A stretch of 64,000 nt of DNA from NCBI RefSeq assembly GCF_000379125.1, contig NZ_KB900626.1, forward strand, positions 3,470,023 through 3,534,022, given 5' to 3'. Shown piece after piece: positions 8,808 to 17,442 of the stretch; position 1 is the stretch's first letter; every line of letters begins with the position of its first letter. The notes under the pieces were generated by a model that was given only the letters and a program-made list of their open reading frames with translations, did no database searches and was not told where the DNA came from. This DNA comes from Methylosinus sp. LW4 (GTDB lineage: Bacteria > Pseudomonadota > Alphaproteobacteria > Rhizobiales > Beijerinckiaceae). The translations under genes and the position numbers were made by a program.

Positions 8808-9755
8808 ATGACCACGGAACCAGAAGTCCGGCGGACGCTGAGCGAATCTGCGGCCCGCCAGCTCGCCAATGCGACCAAGACGAGAGCGCAGTGGTCGGGC
8901 ATCACCCCGCGCTGGCTCGTGTCCTTTCTGCCTTGGACGCCCGTCGAGGCCGGCATCTACCGGCTGAACCGCGTCAAGGAAGAGGGCGCCCTCACCGACG
9001 CCGACGTGACCTGCAGCCCGGCCCGCGACCGCGACGCCGATCTGCCGGAGACCTTCGTCGATTACGAGGATCATCCGCGCGAATATTCGATGAACGCGGT
9101 CACGACCGTGCTCGACGTGCAGACCCGCGTCTCCGATCTCTACAGCCATCCTTACGATCAGATCCAGGAGCAGGTCCGCCTGCTGACGGAGAAGGTCAAG
9201 GAGAAGCAGGAGAGCGAGCTCATCAACAACGCCGAATACGGCCTGCTCGCCAACGCCCATCCGTCCATGAAGATCAGGACGCGGACGGGCGCGCCGACGC
9301 CGGACGATCTCGACGAGCTCATCACCAAGGTGTGGAAGGAGCCGGCCTTCTTCCTCGCGCATCCGCGCGCCATTGCGGCCTTCGGTCGCGAATGCACTCG
9401 TCGCGGCGTGCCGCCGCCGACCGTCACTTTGTTCGGCTCGCCCTTCATCACCTGGCGCGGCCTGCCCTTGGTGCCGAGCGACAAGCTCTTCATCGACGAG
9501 AACGGCAAGACCAATATTCTGCTGCTGCGCACGGGCGAGAAGAAGCAGGGCGTGATCGGCCTGTTCCAGCCGGGCATTCCCGGCGAGGTGGCGCCGAGCC
9601 TCTCGGTGCGCTTCATGGGCATCAACCGCAAGGCCATCGCCTCCTATCTCATCTCGCTCTATTGCTCGGCCGCCGTGCTGACGCATGACGCGCTCGGCGT
9701 GCTCGAGGGCGTCGAGGTGGGCAAGTTCCACGATTACGGCGACAAATACGTCTGA
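8808..9755 (+). CDS. srpI: Family 2A encapsulin shell protein (SrpI type)
   Basis: A 315-residue HK97-fold shell protein. The N-terminal arm contains TLSESAARQLANATKT and GITPRWLVSFLPW. It is followed by a long extended region (RVKEEGAL..., DLYSHPYDQIQEQVRLL) and an A-domain near the C-terminus (GVIGLFQPGIPGEVAPSLSVRF). There is no cyclic-nucleotide-binding insertion, which separates family 2A from 2B. In characterised family 2A systems the shell encloses a cysteine desulfurase and stores elemental sulfur. The next gene encodes exactly that cargo. Start ATG 8808 has GAGGA about eight bases upstream. Codon use matches the host genome, so there is no sign of recent transfer. Confidence 0.95.
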   Translation: MTTEPEVRRTLSESAARQLANATKTRAQWSGITPRWLVSFLPWTPVEAGIYRLNRVKEEGALTDADVTCSPARDRDADLPETFVDYEDHPREYSMNAVTTVLDVQTRVSDLYSHPYDQIQEQVRLLTEKVKEKQESELINNAEYGLLANAHPSMKIRTRTGAPTPDDLDELITKVWKEPAFFLAHPRAIAAFGRECTRRGVPPPTVTLFGSPFITWRGLPLVPSDKLFIDENGKTNILLLRTGEKKQGVIGLFQPGIPGEVAPSLSVRFMGINRKAIASYLISLYCSAAVLTHDALGVLEGVEVGKFHDYGDKYV

Positions 9756-9760
9756 GCGCA

Positions 9761-9786
9761 TCGGGTCCCGCTTCGGCGGAACCCGA
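9761..9786 (+). terminator. Hairpin between shell and cargo genes
   Basis: A 26-base stem-loop with a TTCG tetraloop and 10 of 11 pairs, starting 6 bases after the shell stop. It has no T run. It could act as a partial attenuator or an mRNA 3'-end stabiliser, giving more shell than cargo; this is inferred. Confidence 0.5.
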
Positions 9787-9804
9787 GTGATCGGCTGAAG
9801 CTTT

Positions 9805-9851
9805 CCTCATCCTGAGGAGGCGGCGTAGCCGCCGTCTCGAAGGACGAGGAA
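9805..9851. repeat. Dispersed CATCCTGAGG / CTCGAAGGA element, copy 1
   Basis: CCTCATCCTGAGG, a GGCGGC-GTA-GCCGCC hairpin, then CTCGAAGGACGAGG. The outer arms are the same as in elements at 48991-49042, 56678-56730 and 60191-60236, while the central stem differs. Confidence 0.8.
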
Positions 9852-9940
9852 TGCTTCGTTCGCCATCTTCTGGCGCTCGCGGGTGACGCTCTTGCGGCTT
9901 CTTGCGACGGAAGAGCTTTCGACAGAGACGAGGAATGATC

Positions 9941-12133
9941 ATGTCTTCTGCGCCGTCCAATTCCGCGGCCTTCGGCGCCAGCGCGCCGGACGCGCCCTCC
10001 GAGGAGACGCTGACGCGCCATGGCGCGCCGTCCTTTCCCGATCCGGCCATGATCGCCCGCCTCGCCAATGCTTTTTTCCAGGCCTCGCCCAGCGAATCGC
10101 CGGCGACGCTCTCTCCCGGCGCGCCGATCGTGCCGCCGACCCTTCCCGAGGCGCCGGCCCCCTCCATCGTCACCAGCGTCGCGCCCTATGCGCCGGCGCG
10201 TGCGCCCGTGGGGCCGCCGGACGTTCCGCCGACGACGATTCCCTCCATCGCGCCGACGCCCAATCTCTCCGCGCCCTCGGCGCCGGTCGGTCTGCAGCCG
10301 GCGGTCCCGCCCTATGGGCTCTCGGATGTTCCGCAGCCGGGCGCGTCCGCCGGCGCCTTCGAGCCGGGGAGCCCTTCGGCGGCGGCGATCGATTATTCCG
10401 CCATTCCCAGCACGCTGGCGCAATATGGCGGCGCCGCCCCCGTGCAGGCGCCGGCGCCCTATGGCGCCTATGACGCCAGCTCCGTCCCCGGCGGCGTGAA
10501 AGCCGCCCCGGCCGACAATCTCTATTTCCTGCACGAGCGCGCGACGCCCGCCGCGGCGCCGTCCGATCCCTCGCTCTCGCTCGTCGATCGCTATGACGTC
10601 GATGTCGATGGCGCGCCGGAAGCGCCCGCCCTCGCCGCGCCGGAGAGCTTCGCCTATTCCGGCCCCTCCGAGGCCGATCCGCATCGCGTCTCGGATGCGT
10701 TCGCGCTGGGGACGCCCAATGTCGCGCTGCCGGAAATCTCCGGGCAGGAGCGCAGCTTCGCGCCCGGCGCCGCCGGTCCCGCGGCCACCGATTCGCTCTA
10801 TTTCCTCGATCGCGCCGGCGCCGTTCCCGCCGCGCCGAAGACGGCTCCGCAAGAGTCGCAGGGCTATGCGCCGCAGCTCGCGGCCAGCGCGCCGGCGAGC
10901 CGGGCGGCCTTCGACCCCTATGCTGTGAAGCGCGACTTCCCCATTCTGCAGCAGCAGGTGCATGGCAAGCCGCTCATCTGGCTCGACAACGCCGCGACGA
11001 CGCAAAAGCCGCAGGCGGTCATCGACCGTCTCGCCCATTTCTACGAATATGAGAACTCCAACATTCATCGCGCCGCCCATGCGCTGGCGGCGCGCTCGAC
11101 CGACGCCTATGAGGCCGCGCGCGAGAAGGCGCGCCGCTTCCTGAAGGCGCCTTCGGTCAAGGACATCATCTTCGTGCGCGGCGCCACCGAGGCGATCAAT
11201 CTCGTCGCCCAGGCCTGGGGTCGCCGCAATGTGCAGGCGGGGGACGAGATCGTCGTCTCCTGGCTCGAGCATCACGCCAATATCGTGCCCTGGCAGCAGC
11301 TCTGCGCCGAGAAAGGCGCGCGTCTGCGCGTCGCGCCGGTGGACGATCGCGGCCAGATCATCCTCGAGGAATATGAGAAGCTGCTGAACCCCAAGACGCG
11401 GATCGTCTCGGTGACGCAGGTCTCCAACGCGCTCGGCACGGTGACGCCGGTGCATGAGATCACGGCCATGGCCCATCGCCATGGCGCGCGCGTGCTCATC
11501 GACGGCGCGCAGTCCGTCTCGCATATGCCGGTGGACGTGCAGTCGATCGGCTGCGACTTCTTCGTCTTCTCCGGCCATAAGGTGTTCGGCCCGACGGGAA
11601 TCGGCGTCGTCTACGGCAGGGACGACGTTCTCGCCGACATGCCGCCCTGGCAGGGCGGCGGCAATATGATCGCCGACGTCACCTTCGAGAAGACCATTTA
11701 TCAAGGGCCGCCGGAGCGTTTCGAGGCCGGCACCGGCAATATCGCCGACGCCGTGGGCCTCGGCGCGGCGCTCGATTATGTCGAATCGATCGGCATGGAG
11801 GTGATCGCCCGCTATGAGCATGATCTCCTCGTCTATGCGACGGAGAAGATGCGCATGGTGCCGGGCCTCACCTTCATCGGCACGGCGGCGGAGAAGGCGA
11901 GCGTGCTCTCCTTCGTGCTCGACGGCCATCGCACCGAGGAGGTCGGCAAGGCGCTGGACCGCGAGGGCATAGCGGTGCGCGCCGGCCATCATTGCGCGCA
12001 GCCGATTCTGCGCCGCTTCGGCCTCGAGGCGACCGTGCGGCCGTCGCTGGCCTTCTATAATACATGCGCGGATGTCGATGCGCTGGTCGCCGCGCTTTTG
12101 CGCCTGCAGAGCGGCCGCGCCGGCTTTTTCTGA
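9941..12133 (+). CDS. Encapsulin cargo: SufS-type cysteine desulfurase with long disordered N-terminus
   Basis: 730 residues. Residues 1-320 are rich in Ala, Pro and Ser and look disordered; they hold a conserved patch HGAPSFPDPAMIARLANAFF near the start and two copies of a D-[NS]-L-Y-F-L motif (residues 192-197 and 284-289). From about 324 on, a complete SufS/CsdA-type PLP desulfurase follows: FDPYAVKRDFPIL, LDNAATTQKP, SGHK with the PLP lysine Lys547, and RAGHHCAQPI with the catalytic Cys685. The enzyme releases sulfur from L-cysteine as a persulfide. In family 2A encapsulins the extension targets the enzyme into the shell. ATG 9941 is preferred over TTG 9902 and ATG 9935 because AGGA sits six bases before it. 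Confidence 0.95.
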   Translation: MSSAPSNSAAFGASAPDAPSEETLTRHGAPSFPDPAMIARLANAFFQASPSESPATLSPGAPIVPPTLPEAPAPSIVTSVAPYAPARAPVGPPDVPPTTIPSIAPTPNLSAPSAPVGLQPAVPPYGLSDVPQPGASAGAFEPGSPSAAAIDYSAIPSTLAQYGGAAPVQAPAPYGAYDASSVPGGVKAAPADNLYFLHERATPAAAPSDPSLSLVDRYDVDVDGAPEAPALAAPESFAYSGPSEADPHRVSDAFALGTPNVALPEISGQERSFAPGAAGPAATDSLYFLDRAGAVPAAPKTAPQESQGYAPQLAASAPASRAAFDPYAVKRDFPILQQQVHGKPLIWLDNAATTQKPQAVIDRLAHFYEYENSNIHRAAHALAARSTDAYEAAREKARRFLKAPSVKDIIFVRGATEAINLVAQAWGRRNVQAGDEIVVSWLEHHANIVPWQQLCAEKGARLRVAPVDDRGQIILEEYEKLLNPKTRIVSVTQVSNALGTVTPVHEITAMAHRHGARVLIDGAQSVSHMPVDVQSIGCDFFVFSGHKVFGPTGIGVVYGRDDVLADMPPWQGGGNMIADVTFEKTIYQGPPERFEAGTGNIADAVGLGAALDYVESIGMEVIARYEHDLLVYATEKMRMVPGLTFIGTAAEKASVLSFVLDGHRTEEVGKALDREGIAVRAGHHCAQPILRRFGLEATVRPSLAFYNTCADVDALVAALLRLQSGRAGFF

Positions 12134-12267
12134 AGGGATGCCGCTCGTCGCTCGAGGGCTCGTGAACGGGCCTCTCGGGCGCTCGAGGAAAATCTTCTTT
12201 CGCGCCGGCAGGGGCGCATCCTCCCCATCTTCCATCCGTTGTTTCAACGAAAGCTCTATCGTCTTTA

Positions 12268-12311
12268 TTGACTTCCAGACTCGCCACTAATAGTCTACAG
12301 TTTTTATAGAC
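12268..12311 (+). promoter_or_regulatory. Rrf2 gene promoter with overlapping palindromic operator
   Basis: TTGACT (12268-12273) and TAGTCT (12291-12296) are 17 bases apart. A 19-base inverted repeat, GTCTA-N9-TAGAC (12293-12311), overlaps the -10 box and the expected start site, an autorepressor arrangement. On the minus strand 12299-12287 reads TGTAGACTATTAG, the motif also found at 8590 and 12899. Confidence 0.6.
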
Positions 12312-12322
12312 GAGGTGGCCAG

Positions 12323-12766
12323 ATGCTGACGAAAAAAGGCAAATACGGCATCAAAGCCATGAGCTATCTCGCGCGATTCGAGCCTGGGCGGACGGTGCCG
12401 GTGCAGGAGATCGCGACGACGCAGCGCATCCCTAAAAAATTTCTCGACGCCATCCTCTGCGAGCTGCGCAATCTCGGCTATGTCAGCTCCAAAATGGGCA
12501 AGGGCGGCGGCTACACGCTGGCCCGCCCGGCCGAGACCATCACCGTCGGCAACATCATTCGCGCGCTCGACGGTCCGCTGGCGCCGCTCCCCTGCGCCAG
12601 CAAGACGCGCTACCAGCCCTGCGACGATTGCGTCGATGTCGAAAAATGCGCCGTCCGGCTGGTGATGCAGGACGCTCAGCGCGCTCTGTCCGGCGTGCTC
12701 GACAATTGCTCGCTCGCCCATGTTCGCGACCTCGCCGATGAGGTCGCGCTCTGCTACGAGATCTGA
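12323..12766 (+). CDS. Rrf2-family transcriptional regulator, probably Fe-S sensing
   Basis: 147 residues. A winged helix spans 1-80: YGIKAMSYLARF, EIATTQRIPKKFLDAIL and the wing SSKMGKGGGYTLARP. Cysteines cluster after it at 91, 100, 103 and 109. IscR and its relatives hold a [2Fe-2S] cluster with three cysteines in the same place (C103-x5-C109 reproduces the IscR spacing). It most resembles CymR/IscR-like Rrf2 proteins tied to cysteine and Fe-S metabolism. It follows the desulfurase cargo gene by about 190 bases but has its own predicted promoter and operator. Proposed targets are itself, the encapsulin pair and the downstream redox operon. Confidence 0.92.
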   Translation: MLTKKGKYGIKAMSYLARFEPGRTVPVQEIATTQRIPKKFLDAILCELRNLGYVSSKMGKGGGYTLARPAETITVGNIIRALDGPLAPLPCASKTRYQPCDDCVDVEKCAVRLVMQDAQRALSGVLDNCSLAHVRDLADEVALCYEI

Positions 12767-12897
12767 TCTTTCAATCGTTTCGCAGCATTGCATAGCGCCT
12801 GCGGCGCGCATGGCGCCGTGCGGGCGGCCGAGCGCCGGCGCGCACGTGCGACGACGTGCGGATCGCCCTGCTTTTTTCGATGAGAAGTTGATCTTCT

Positions 12898-12920
12898 TTG
12901 TAGACTTAATGGATATAGTC
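12898..12920 (+). promoter_or_regulatory. Third TGTAGAC motif, upstream of the DUF1549 operon
   Basis: TGTAGACTTAATG at 12899-12911 continues into GGATATAGTC, forming the inverted repeat GACT-N10-AGTC (12903-12920). It lies about 120 bases before the first gene of the operon and marks an AT-rich dip in otherwise GC-rich DNA. No convincing -35/-10 pair with good spacing was found around it. Confidence 0.5.
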
Positions 12921-13040
12921 GCCTAAAGTCCCCCTCCAGCCACGAAGATGCGAGCGCGCAATGCGCGCCGACGGAACGCGGACGCTTCTCGCAAGCATAT
13001 GACGCCTATAGGCAATAGAGAAAAACGAGGTTGCGGGCAC

Positions 13041-15374
13041 ATGACGAAGACCTTGAAACGATCCGTGATCGCAATGATGCTGAGCGCATCGGCGGCGGCC
13101 CTCGCGATCGCCGAAGAGCAGAAGGCGCCGGCGGGCGCGGCTTCTGAATCGGCGCGCGTCAGCAAGCCGCATTGGGCGTGGCAGCCGGCCTACCAGCCCT
13201 TCGCGCCGAATGTGCAGAACAAGGACTGGTCCCGGTCCTCCTTCGACGCTTTCGTGCTGTCCAAGATCGAGGCGCGCGGCCTGACGCCTTCGCCGGACGC
13301 CGATCGCGCCATCTTCATTCGCCGCGCCACTCTGGACGCCTGGGGCCTCATCCCGACGCCGGAGGAGGTCGCCGCATTCGAGAACGACAAGAGCCCGGAC
13401 GCCTATGAGAAGCTGATCGACCGTCTGCTCGCCTCGCCGCGCTACGGCGAGCGTCAGGCGCGCTTCTGGCTCGATCTCGCGCGCTACGCCGACAGCACCG
13501 GCTTCCAGAACGACAATACGCGGCCGAACATGTTCCGGTATCGCGATTACGTGATCAAGGCGTTCAACGACGACAAGTCCTACGCCCAGTTCATTCGCGA
13601 GCAGATCGCCGGCGACGAGATCGCGCCCGGCGATCAGGATGTGCTGGTCGCGACCGGCTTCCTCGCCGGCTACCCGGACAACAGCAACTCGCGCGATCTG
13701 GTGCAGCGCAAATATCAGATCACGACCGATATGGTCGACACGGTCGGCCAAGCGATCCTCGGCACGACGGTCGGCTGCGCGCGCTGCCACAATCACAAGA
13801 CCGACAAGTTCACGCAGAAGGACTATTATTCTCTGCAGGCCTTCTTCGCCAACACCGCCTTCGACGAGAAGGTTCCGGCCAGGAAGGGCGAGGTGGAGGC
13901 CGAGTTCCAGAAGGAGCAGGCCGTCTACAACGAGGCGACCAAGGCCATTCGCGCGCGGCAGAAGGAGATCATCGACTCCGTTCGCGAGGCGGCGCTGAAA
14001 TATCATAAAGAGCGCTATCTCACCGACAGCCGCGACTCGATCTTCAAGCCGAAGGATCAGTGGAACGCGATGGACCGCTGGGTCAATCACCGTCTCGTCG
14101 CGGTGACGGACGATACGGCGCTCGCCGGCTTCCTGCGCTACGCCGCCGACGACAAGACCGCGCCGGAGCACAGCGAGGAGATCGTCAAGAAGGCCGAGGA
14201 ATATCAGAAGCTGACGCAGGAGCTGCGCAAGTTCCAGACTCTGCGCTCCAACAAGGGCTCGCTGAACTACACCGCCGCCACCGAGCTCGGCCATAGCGAC
14301 GCGCCGCCCACGCATATTCTCTTCGTCGGCAATCATGAGAAGCCGCTCGACGAGGTGCAGCCGGCCTTCCCCGAGGGCATGACGACCGAGGCTCCCGACA
14401 TCAAGCCGACGGCGACCTCCTCCGGCCGCCGCACGGCGCTCGCCGACTGGCTGGTGAGCGAGAAGAATCCGCTCACCGCGCGCGTTTTCGTCAATCGCGT
14501 GTGGAACCAGTATTTCGGCAAGGGCATCGTCGGCACGGTCAGCGACTTCGGCAAGGCCGGCGACAAGCCCACCAATCAGGAGCTGCTCGACCATCTCGCC
14601 TTCACCTTCGTGAAGGACGGCTGGAGCGTGAAGAAGCTGCATCGCTCCATCCTGCTCTCGGCGACCTATCGCCAGTCCTCCGATTATCGCGAGGATGTGG
14701 CCAAGGCCGATCCCGAGAACAAGCTGCTCGCCGTCTTCCCGCGCAAGCGTCTCGAGGCGGAGGAAATCCGTGACTCGATCCTCGTCGCGTCCGGCAAGCT
14801 CAATGAGAAGATCGGCGGCCCGAGCGTGTTCCCGCCCGTTCCGACGAATTTCGCCGGCGGCGGCAATTTCAATCAGGATCCCGCCTGGACCGTCTCCAAG
14901 GATCCGAACGATTACACCCGCCGCAGCCTCTACATCTTCACGCGCCGCAGCCTACCCTATCCTCTGCTCGAGACATTCGACATGGCGAATGCGCAGCAGA
15001 TTCACAGCAAGCGCGATGTGACGACGACGCCGCTACAGGCGCTGACGCTCTACAACAGCGAGCTCGTCTTCCAATGGTCGCAGGCGCTGGCGGGCCGCGT
15101 GATCGAGGAGGCCGGCGACAATGAGGCCGCGCAGCTCGATCGCCTCTATCTCGTGCTGTTCGGCCGCAAGCCGAGCGAGCCGGAGGTAAAGGCGCTGCAC
15201 GCCTTCCTCGACCAGCATCAGAAGACGATCGCCGAGAAGGCCGAGAACGGCAAGCTCTCGATCGCGGTGCCGGTGACGACGAAGGCGCATTTCGTCGATC
15301 CGCTTCGCGCCTCCGCCTTCGTCGATCTCGTGCACACGGTCGTGAACAGCAACGATTTCGTCTACCGCTTCTAA
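13041..15374 (+). CDS. Exported DUF1549/DUF1553 (PSCyt2-PSD1) protein with one CXXCH
   Basis: 777 residues with a signal peptide (MTKTLKRSVIAMMLSASAAALAIA). The DUF1549 part has DRLLASPRYGERQARFWLDLARYADS and a CARCHNHKTDKF segment near residue 246, where CARCH is a CXXCH heme c site. The DUF1553 part has LADWLVSEKNPLTARVFVNRVW and LEAEEIRDSILVASG. Such proteins are abundant in Planctomycetes and usually sit next to a DUF1501 gene, as here; their biochemical role is unknown. An N-terminal PSCyt1 domain is absent. ATG 13041 is chosen for the signal peptide; the frame is open to 12948. It heads an eight-gene run. Confidence 0.88.
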   Translation: MTKTLKRSVIAMMLSASAAALAIAEEQKAPAGAASESARVSKPHWAWQPAYQPFAPNVQNKDWSRSSFDAFVLSKIEARGLTPSPDADRAIFIRRATLDAWGLIPTPEEVAAFENDKSPDAYEKLIDRLLASPRYGERQARFWLDLARYADSTGFQNDNTRPNMFRYRDYVIKAFNDDKSYAQFIREQIAGDEIAPGDQDVLVATGFLAGYPDNSNSRDLVQRKYQITTDMVDTVGQAILGTTVGCARCHNHKTDKFTQKDYYSLQAFFANTAFDEKVPARKGEVEAEFQKEQAVYNEATKAIRARQKEIIDSVREAALKYHKERYLTDSRDSIFKPKDQWNAMDRWVNHRLVAVTDDTALAGFLRYAADDKTAPEHSEEIVKKAEEYQKLTQELRKFQTLRSNKGSLNYTAATELGHSDAPPTHILFVGNHEKPLDEVQPAFPEGMTTEAPDIKPTATSSGRRTALADWLVSEKNPLTARVFVNRVWNQYFGKGIVGTVSDFGKAGDKPTNQELLDHLAFTFVKDGWSVKKLHRSILLSATYRQSSDYREDVAKADPENKLLAVFPRKRLEAEEIRDSILVASGKLNEKIGGPSVFPPVPTNFAGGGNFNQDPAWTVSKDPNDYTRRSLYIFTRRSLPYPLLETFDMANAQQIHSKRDVTTTPLQALTLYNSELVFQWSQALAGRVIEEAGDNEAAQLDRLYLVLFGRKPSEPEVKALHAFLDQHQKTIAEKAENGKLSIAVPVTTKAHFVDPLRASAFVDLVHTVVNSNDFVYRF

Positions 15375-15411
15375 AAGACACCACAGCAATCTGAACCGAG
15401 GGGAGCATCTC

Positions 15412-16869
15412 ATGCTCATCAAGACATCGCGTCGCGAATGGCTGCGTAGCGCGGCCTATGGAGTGGGTGGTTTCGCTGTTTCCGGCATGATGCCCGGCGG
15501 CGGCTGGTTCGGGGTTCCCGACGCCAATGCGGCGGCCACTTTCGTCGATCCGCTGGCGCCCAAGCAGCCGCATTTTCCGGCCAAGGTGAAATCGGTCATC
15601 TGGGTGCATCTGGACGGCGCGCCCAGCACCATCGATCTCTATGACTATAAGCCCGAGCTCGAGCGCCTCGCCGGCCAGGACATTCCGGCCTCCTTCCTCG
15701 AGGGCATCAAGACCTCGACGCAGGGCGGCGTCGGCAAGCTCTTCGCCTCGAAGCGCAGCTGGAAGCAATATGGCCAGAGCGGCGCCTGGTTCTCGGATCT
15801 GCTGCCCAATCTCGCGCAGCAGGCCGACAAGCTGACCTTCGTCAAGTCCAGCGTCACGGTCGGCGCCACGCACGACATCTCGATCCTGAAGCTCAACACC
15901 GGCGATCTCTCCCCCGGCCGTCCTTCGCTCGGCGCCTGGGTCGCCTATGCGCTCGGCTCGGCCAATCCCGATCTGCCGCCCTATGTCGTGCTCTATGGCG
16001 GCCAGCGCGAGCCGCGCGCGGGCTCGGTCAATTGGAGCTCGGGCTTCCTGCCGGCGGTCTATCAGGGCACGGCCTTCCGTCCCGGCGCGCAGCCGATCCT
16101 GCATCAGGCGCCGCCGGAGCTGATCGGCCTGCAGCAGCAGCGCGAGAGCCTCGATCTGCTGCATCAGCTGAACGACATTCGCTCCGCCTCGCGTCCGCAG
16201 GACAGCGAGCTCGCTGCGCGCACCAACTCATATGACCTCGCCTATCGCATGGAGGCGACGGCGCCGGAGGCGGTCGATCTCTCCAAGGAGACCGAGGCGA
16301 CCAAGGCGCTCTACGGCCTCGACGACGAGGCGACGCGCGACATGGGCACGGTGCTGCTGCGCGCCCGTCGTCTCGTCGAGCGCAATGTGCGCTTCGTGCA
16401 TGTCGTGTCCGGTCCGATCGCCGGACTCGGCCAGGGCGACGACGCCAATTGGGACGCGCATCGTCAGCTCGAGCGCAATCACGGCGCTCATGCGCGCGCC
16501 ATCGACAAGCCGGTCGCCGGCCTGCTCGCCGATCTGCAGTCGCGCGGCCTGCTCGACGACACGCTCATCGTGTGGACCTCGGAGTTCGGCCGCACGCCTT
16601 ACGGCCAGAGCGGCGACGGTCGCGACCATAATCCCTGGGGCTACACCCAGTGGCTGGCCGGCGGCGGCCTGAAGCACGGCATCACCTATGGCCGCACCGA
16701 CGACCTCGGCCTCAAGACCGTCGAGAATCCGGTCGACACCTATGATCTGCACGCCACCGTGCTGCAGCTCCTGGGCCTCGATCACCTCAAGACGATCTAT
16801 CTGCGCGCCGGCCGCGCCGAGCGCCCCACCGTCGTCTACGGCAAGGTCGTGAACGACATTCTCGCCTGA
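15412..16869 (+). CDS. Tat-exported DUF1501 protein
   Basis: 485 residues. The N-terminus SRREWLRSAAYGVGGFAVSG is a Tat-type twin-arginine signal. The body matches DUF1501, a relative of the alkaline phosphatase/sulfatase superfamily: KSVIWVHLDGAPSTIDLYDYKP near the start, DTLIVWTSEFGRTPYGQSGDGRDHNPWG near the end. DUF1501 proteins accompany DUF1549/DUF1553 proteins, mainly in Planctomycetes; the pair's substrate is not known. It begins 37 bases after the previous stop, with GAGGGGAGC as ribosome site. Function beyond periplasmic location is not assignable. Confidence 0.9.
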   Translation: MLIKTSRREWLRSAAYGVGGFAVSGMMPGGGWFGVPDANAAATFVDPLAPKQPHFPAKVKSVIWVHLDGAPSTIDLYDYKPELERLAGQDIPASFLEGIKTSTQGGVGKLFASKRSWKQYGQSGAWFSDLLPNLAQQADKLTFVKSSVTVGATHDISILKLNTGDLSPGRPSLGAWVAYALGSANPDLPPYVVLYGGQREPRAGSVNWSSGFLPAVYQGTAFRPGAQPILHQAPPELIGLQQQRESLDLLHQLNDIRSASRPQDSELAARTNSYDLAYRMEATAPEAVDLSKETEATKALYGLDDEATRDMGTVLLRARRLVERNVRFVHVVSGPIAGLGQGDDANWDAHRQLERNHGAHARAIDKPVAGLLADLQSRGLLDDTLIVWTSEFGRTPYGQSGDGRDHNPWGYTQWLAGGGLKHGITYGRTDDLGLKTVENPVDTYDLHATVLQLLGLDHLKTIYLRAGRAERPTVVYGKVVNDILA

Positions 16870-16882
16870 CGATCAGACTCGG

Positions 16883-16903
16883 CCGGAGCCCTCGCGGCTC
16901 CGG
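16883..16903 (+). terminator. Hairpin after the DUF1501 gene
   Basis: CCGGAGCC-CTCGC-GGCTCCGG, an 8-bp perfect stem 14 bases after the stop codon, without a T run. It may give partial termination or protect the upstream mRNA inside the operon. Confidence 0.45.
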
Positions 16904-17008
16904 CGCGACATGCCGATCTTGCTCGCGGCGCGGCGGCGCGCGCCGCGAGAACGAACAGGCGTGTCCTCGGCACAGCAGAAACCTCGAGGCAGGATCGCAA
17001 AAAGCGCC

Positions 17009-17422
17009 ATGAGCCGCATCTCAGCCTATCGAAATTCTTACGCGCGTCTCGCCCTCTGCGCGATGCTGATCGCCACGCCGGCGCTGGCCGCCTTGGACCT
17101 GCGCGATTACGACGACGATCTGATGCGCGATCTCGAAAAGACGATCAAATATTTCGAGCCGGACATCACCGCGCAAAATTCGCAGGCCGCGAAAGAGGAT
17201 GCGGAAGTGCTGCTCGACGGCTTCCGCTATACGGAAGACTATTTCGCCAAGCGCGGCAAGGACGACGCCGTGGCGATCTCCCGCGATGGATCGCGCCTCA
17301 TCGCCGATGTCGTCGCCAAGGTCGACAAAGGCGAGTTCGACGCCGCCGCCGCCTCCGCGCGGGAGGCGACGCAAGTCTGCAAAACCTGCCACGAAATCTA
17401 CAAGCCCCGACTCGCACGTTGA
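17009..17422 (+). CDS. Cytochrome c'-like periplasmic protein (1)
   Basis: 137 residues with a signal peptide ending ATPALA. The mature part is helical and has a single CXXCH, CKTCHEIYKP, close to the C-terminus, the layout of the cytochrome c' / c556 four-helix family. Such proteins bind NO or CO or carry electrons. The frame opens at 16910, but the ATG at 17009 gives a proper signal peptide. It lies between the DUF1501 and dienelactone hydrolase genes, 20 bases upstream of the latter, and resembles the second cytochrome c' at 19504 in layout only. Confidence 0.82.
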   Translation: MSRISAYRNSYARLALCAMLIATPALAALDLRDYDDDLMRDLEKTIKYFEPDITAQNSQAAKEDAEVLLDGFRYTEDYFAKRGKDDAVAISRDGSRLIADVVAKVDKGEFDAAAASAREATQVCKTCHEIYKPRLAR

Positions 17423-17442
17423 GAGACCCGAGGAAAAGAACC

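Noticed and set aside
9734..12247. 837-codon open frame antisense to the encapsulin cargo gene
   Set aside because: The sense frame carries an intact PLP desulfurase; the antisense translation is Arg-rich and featureless.
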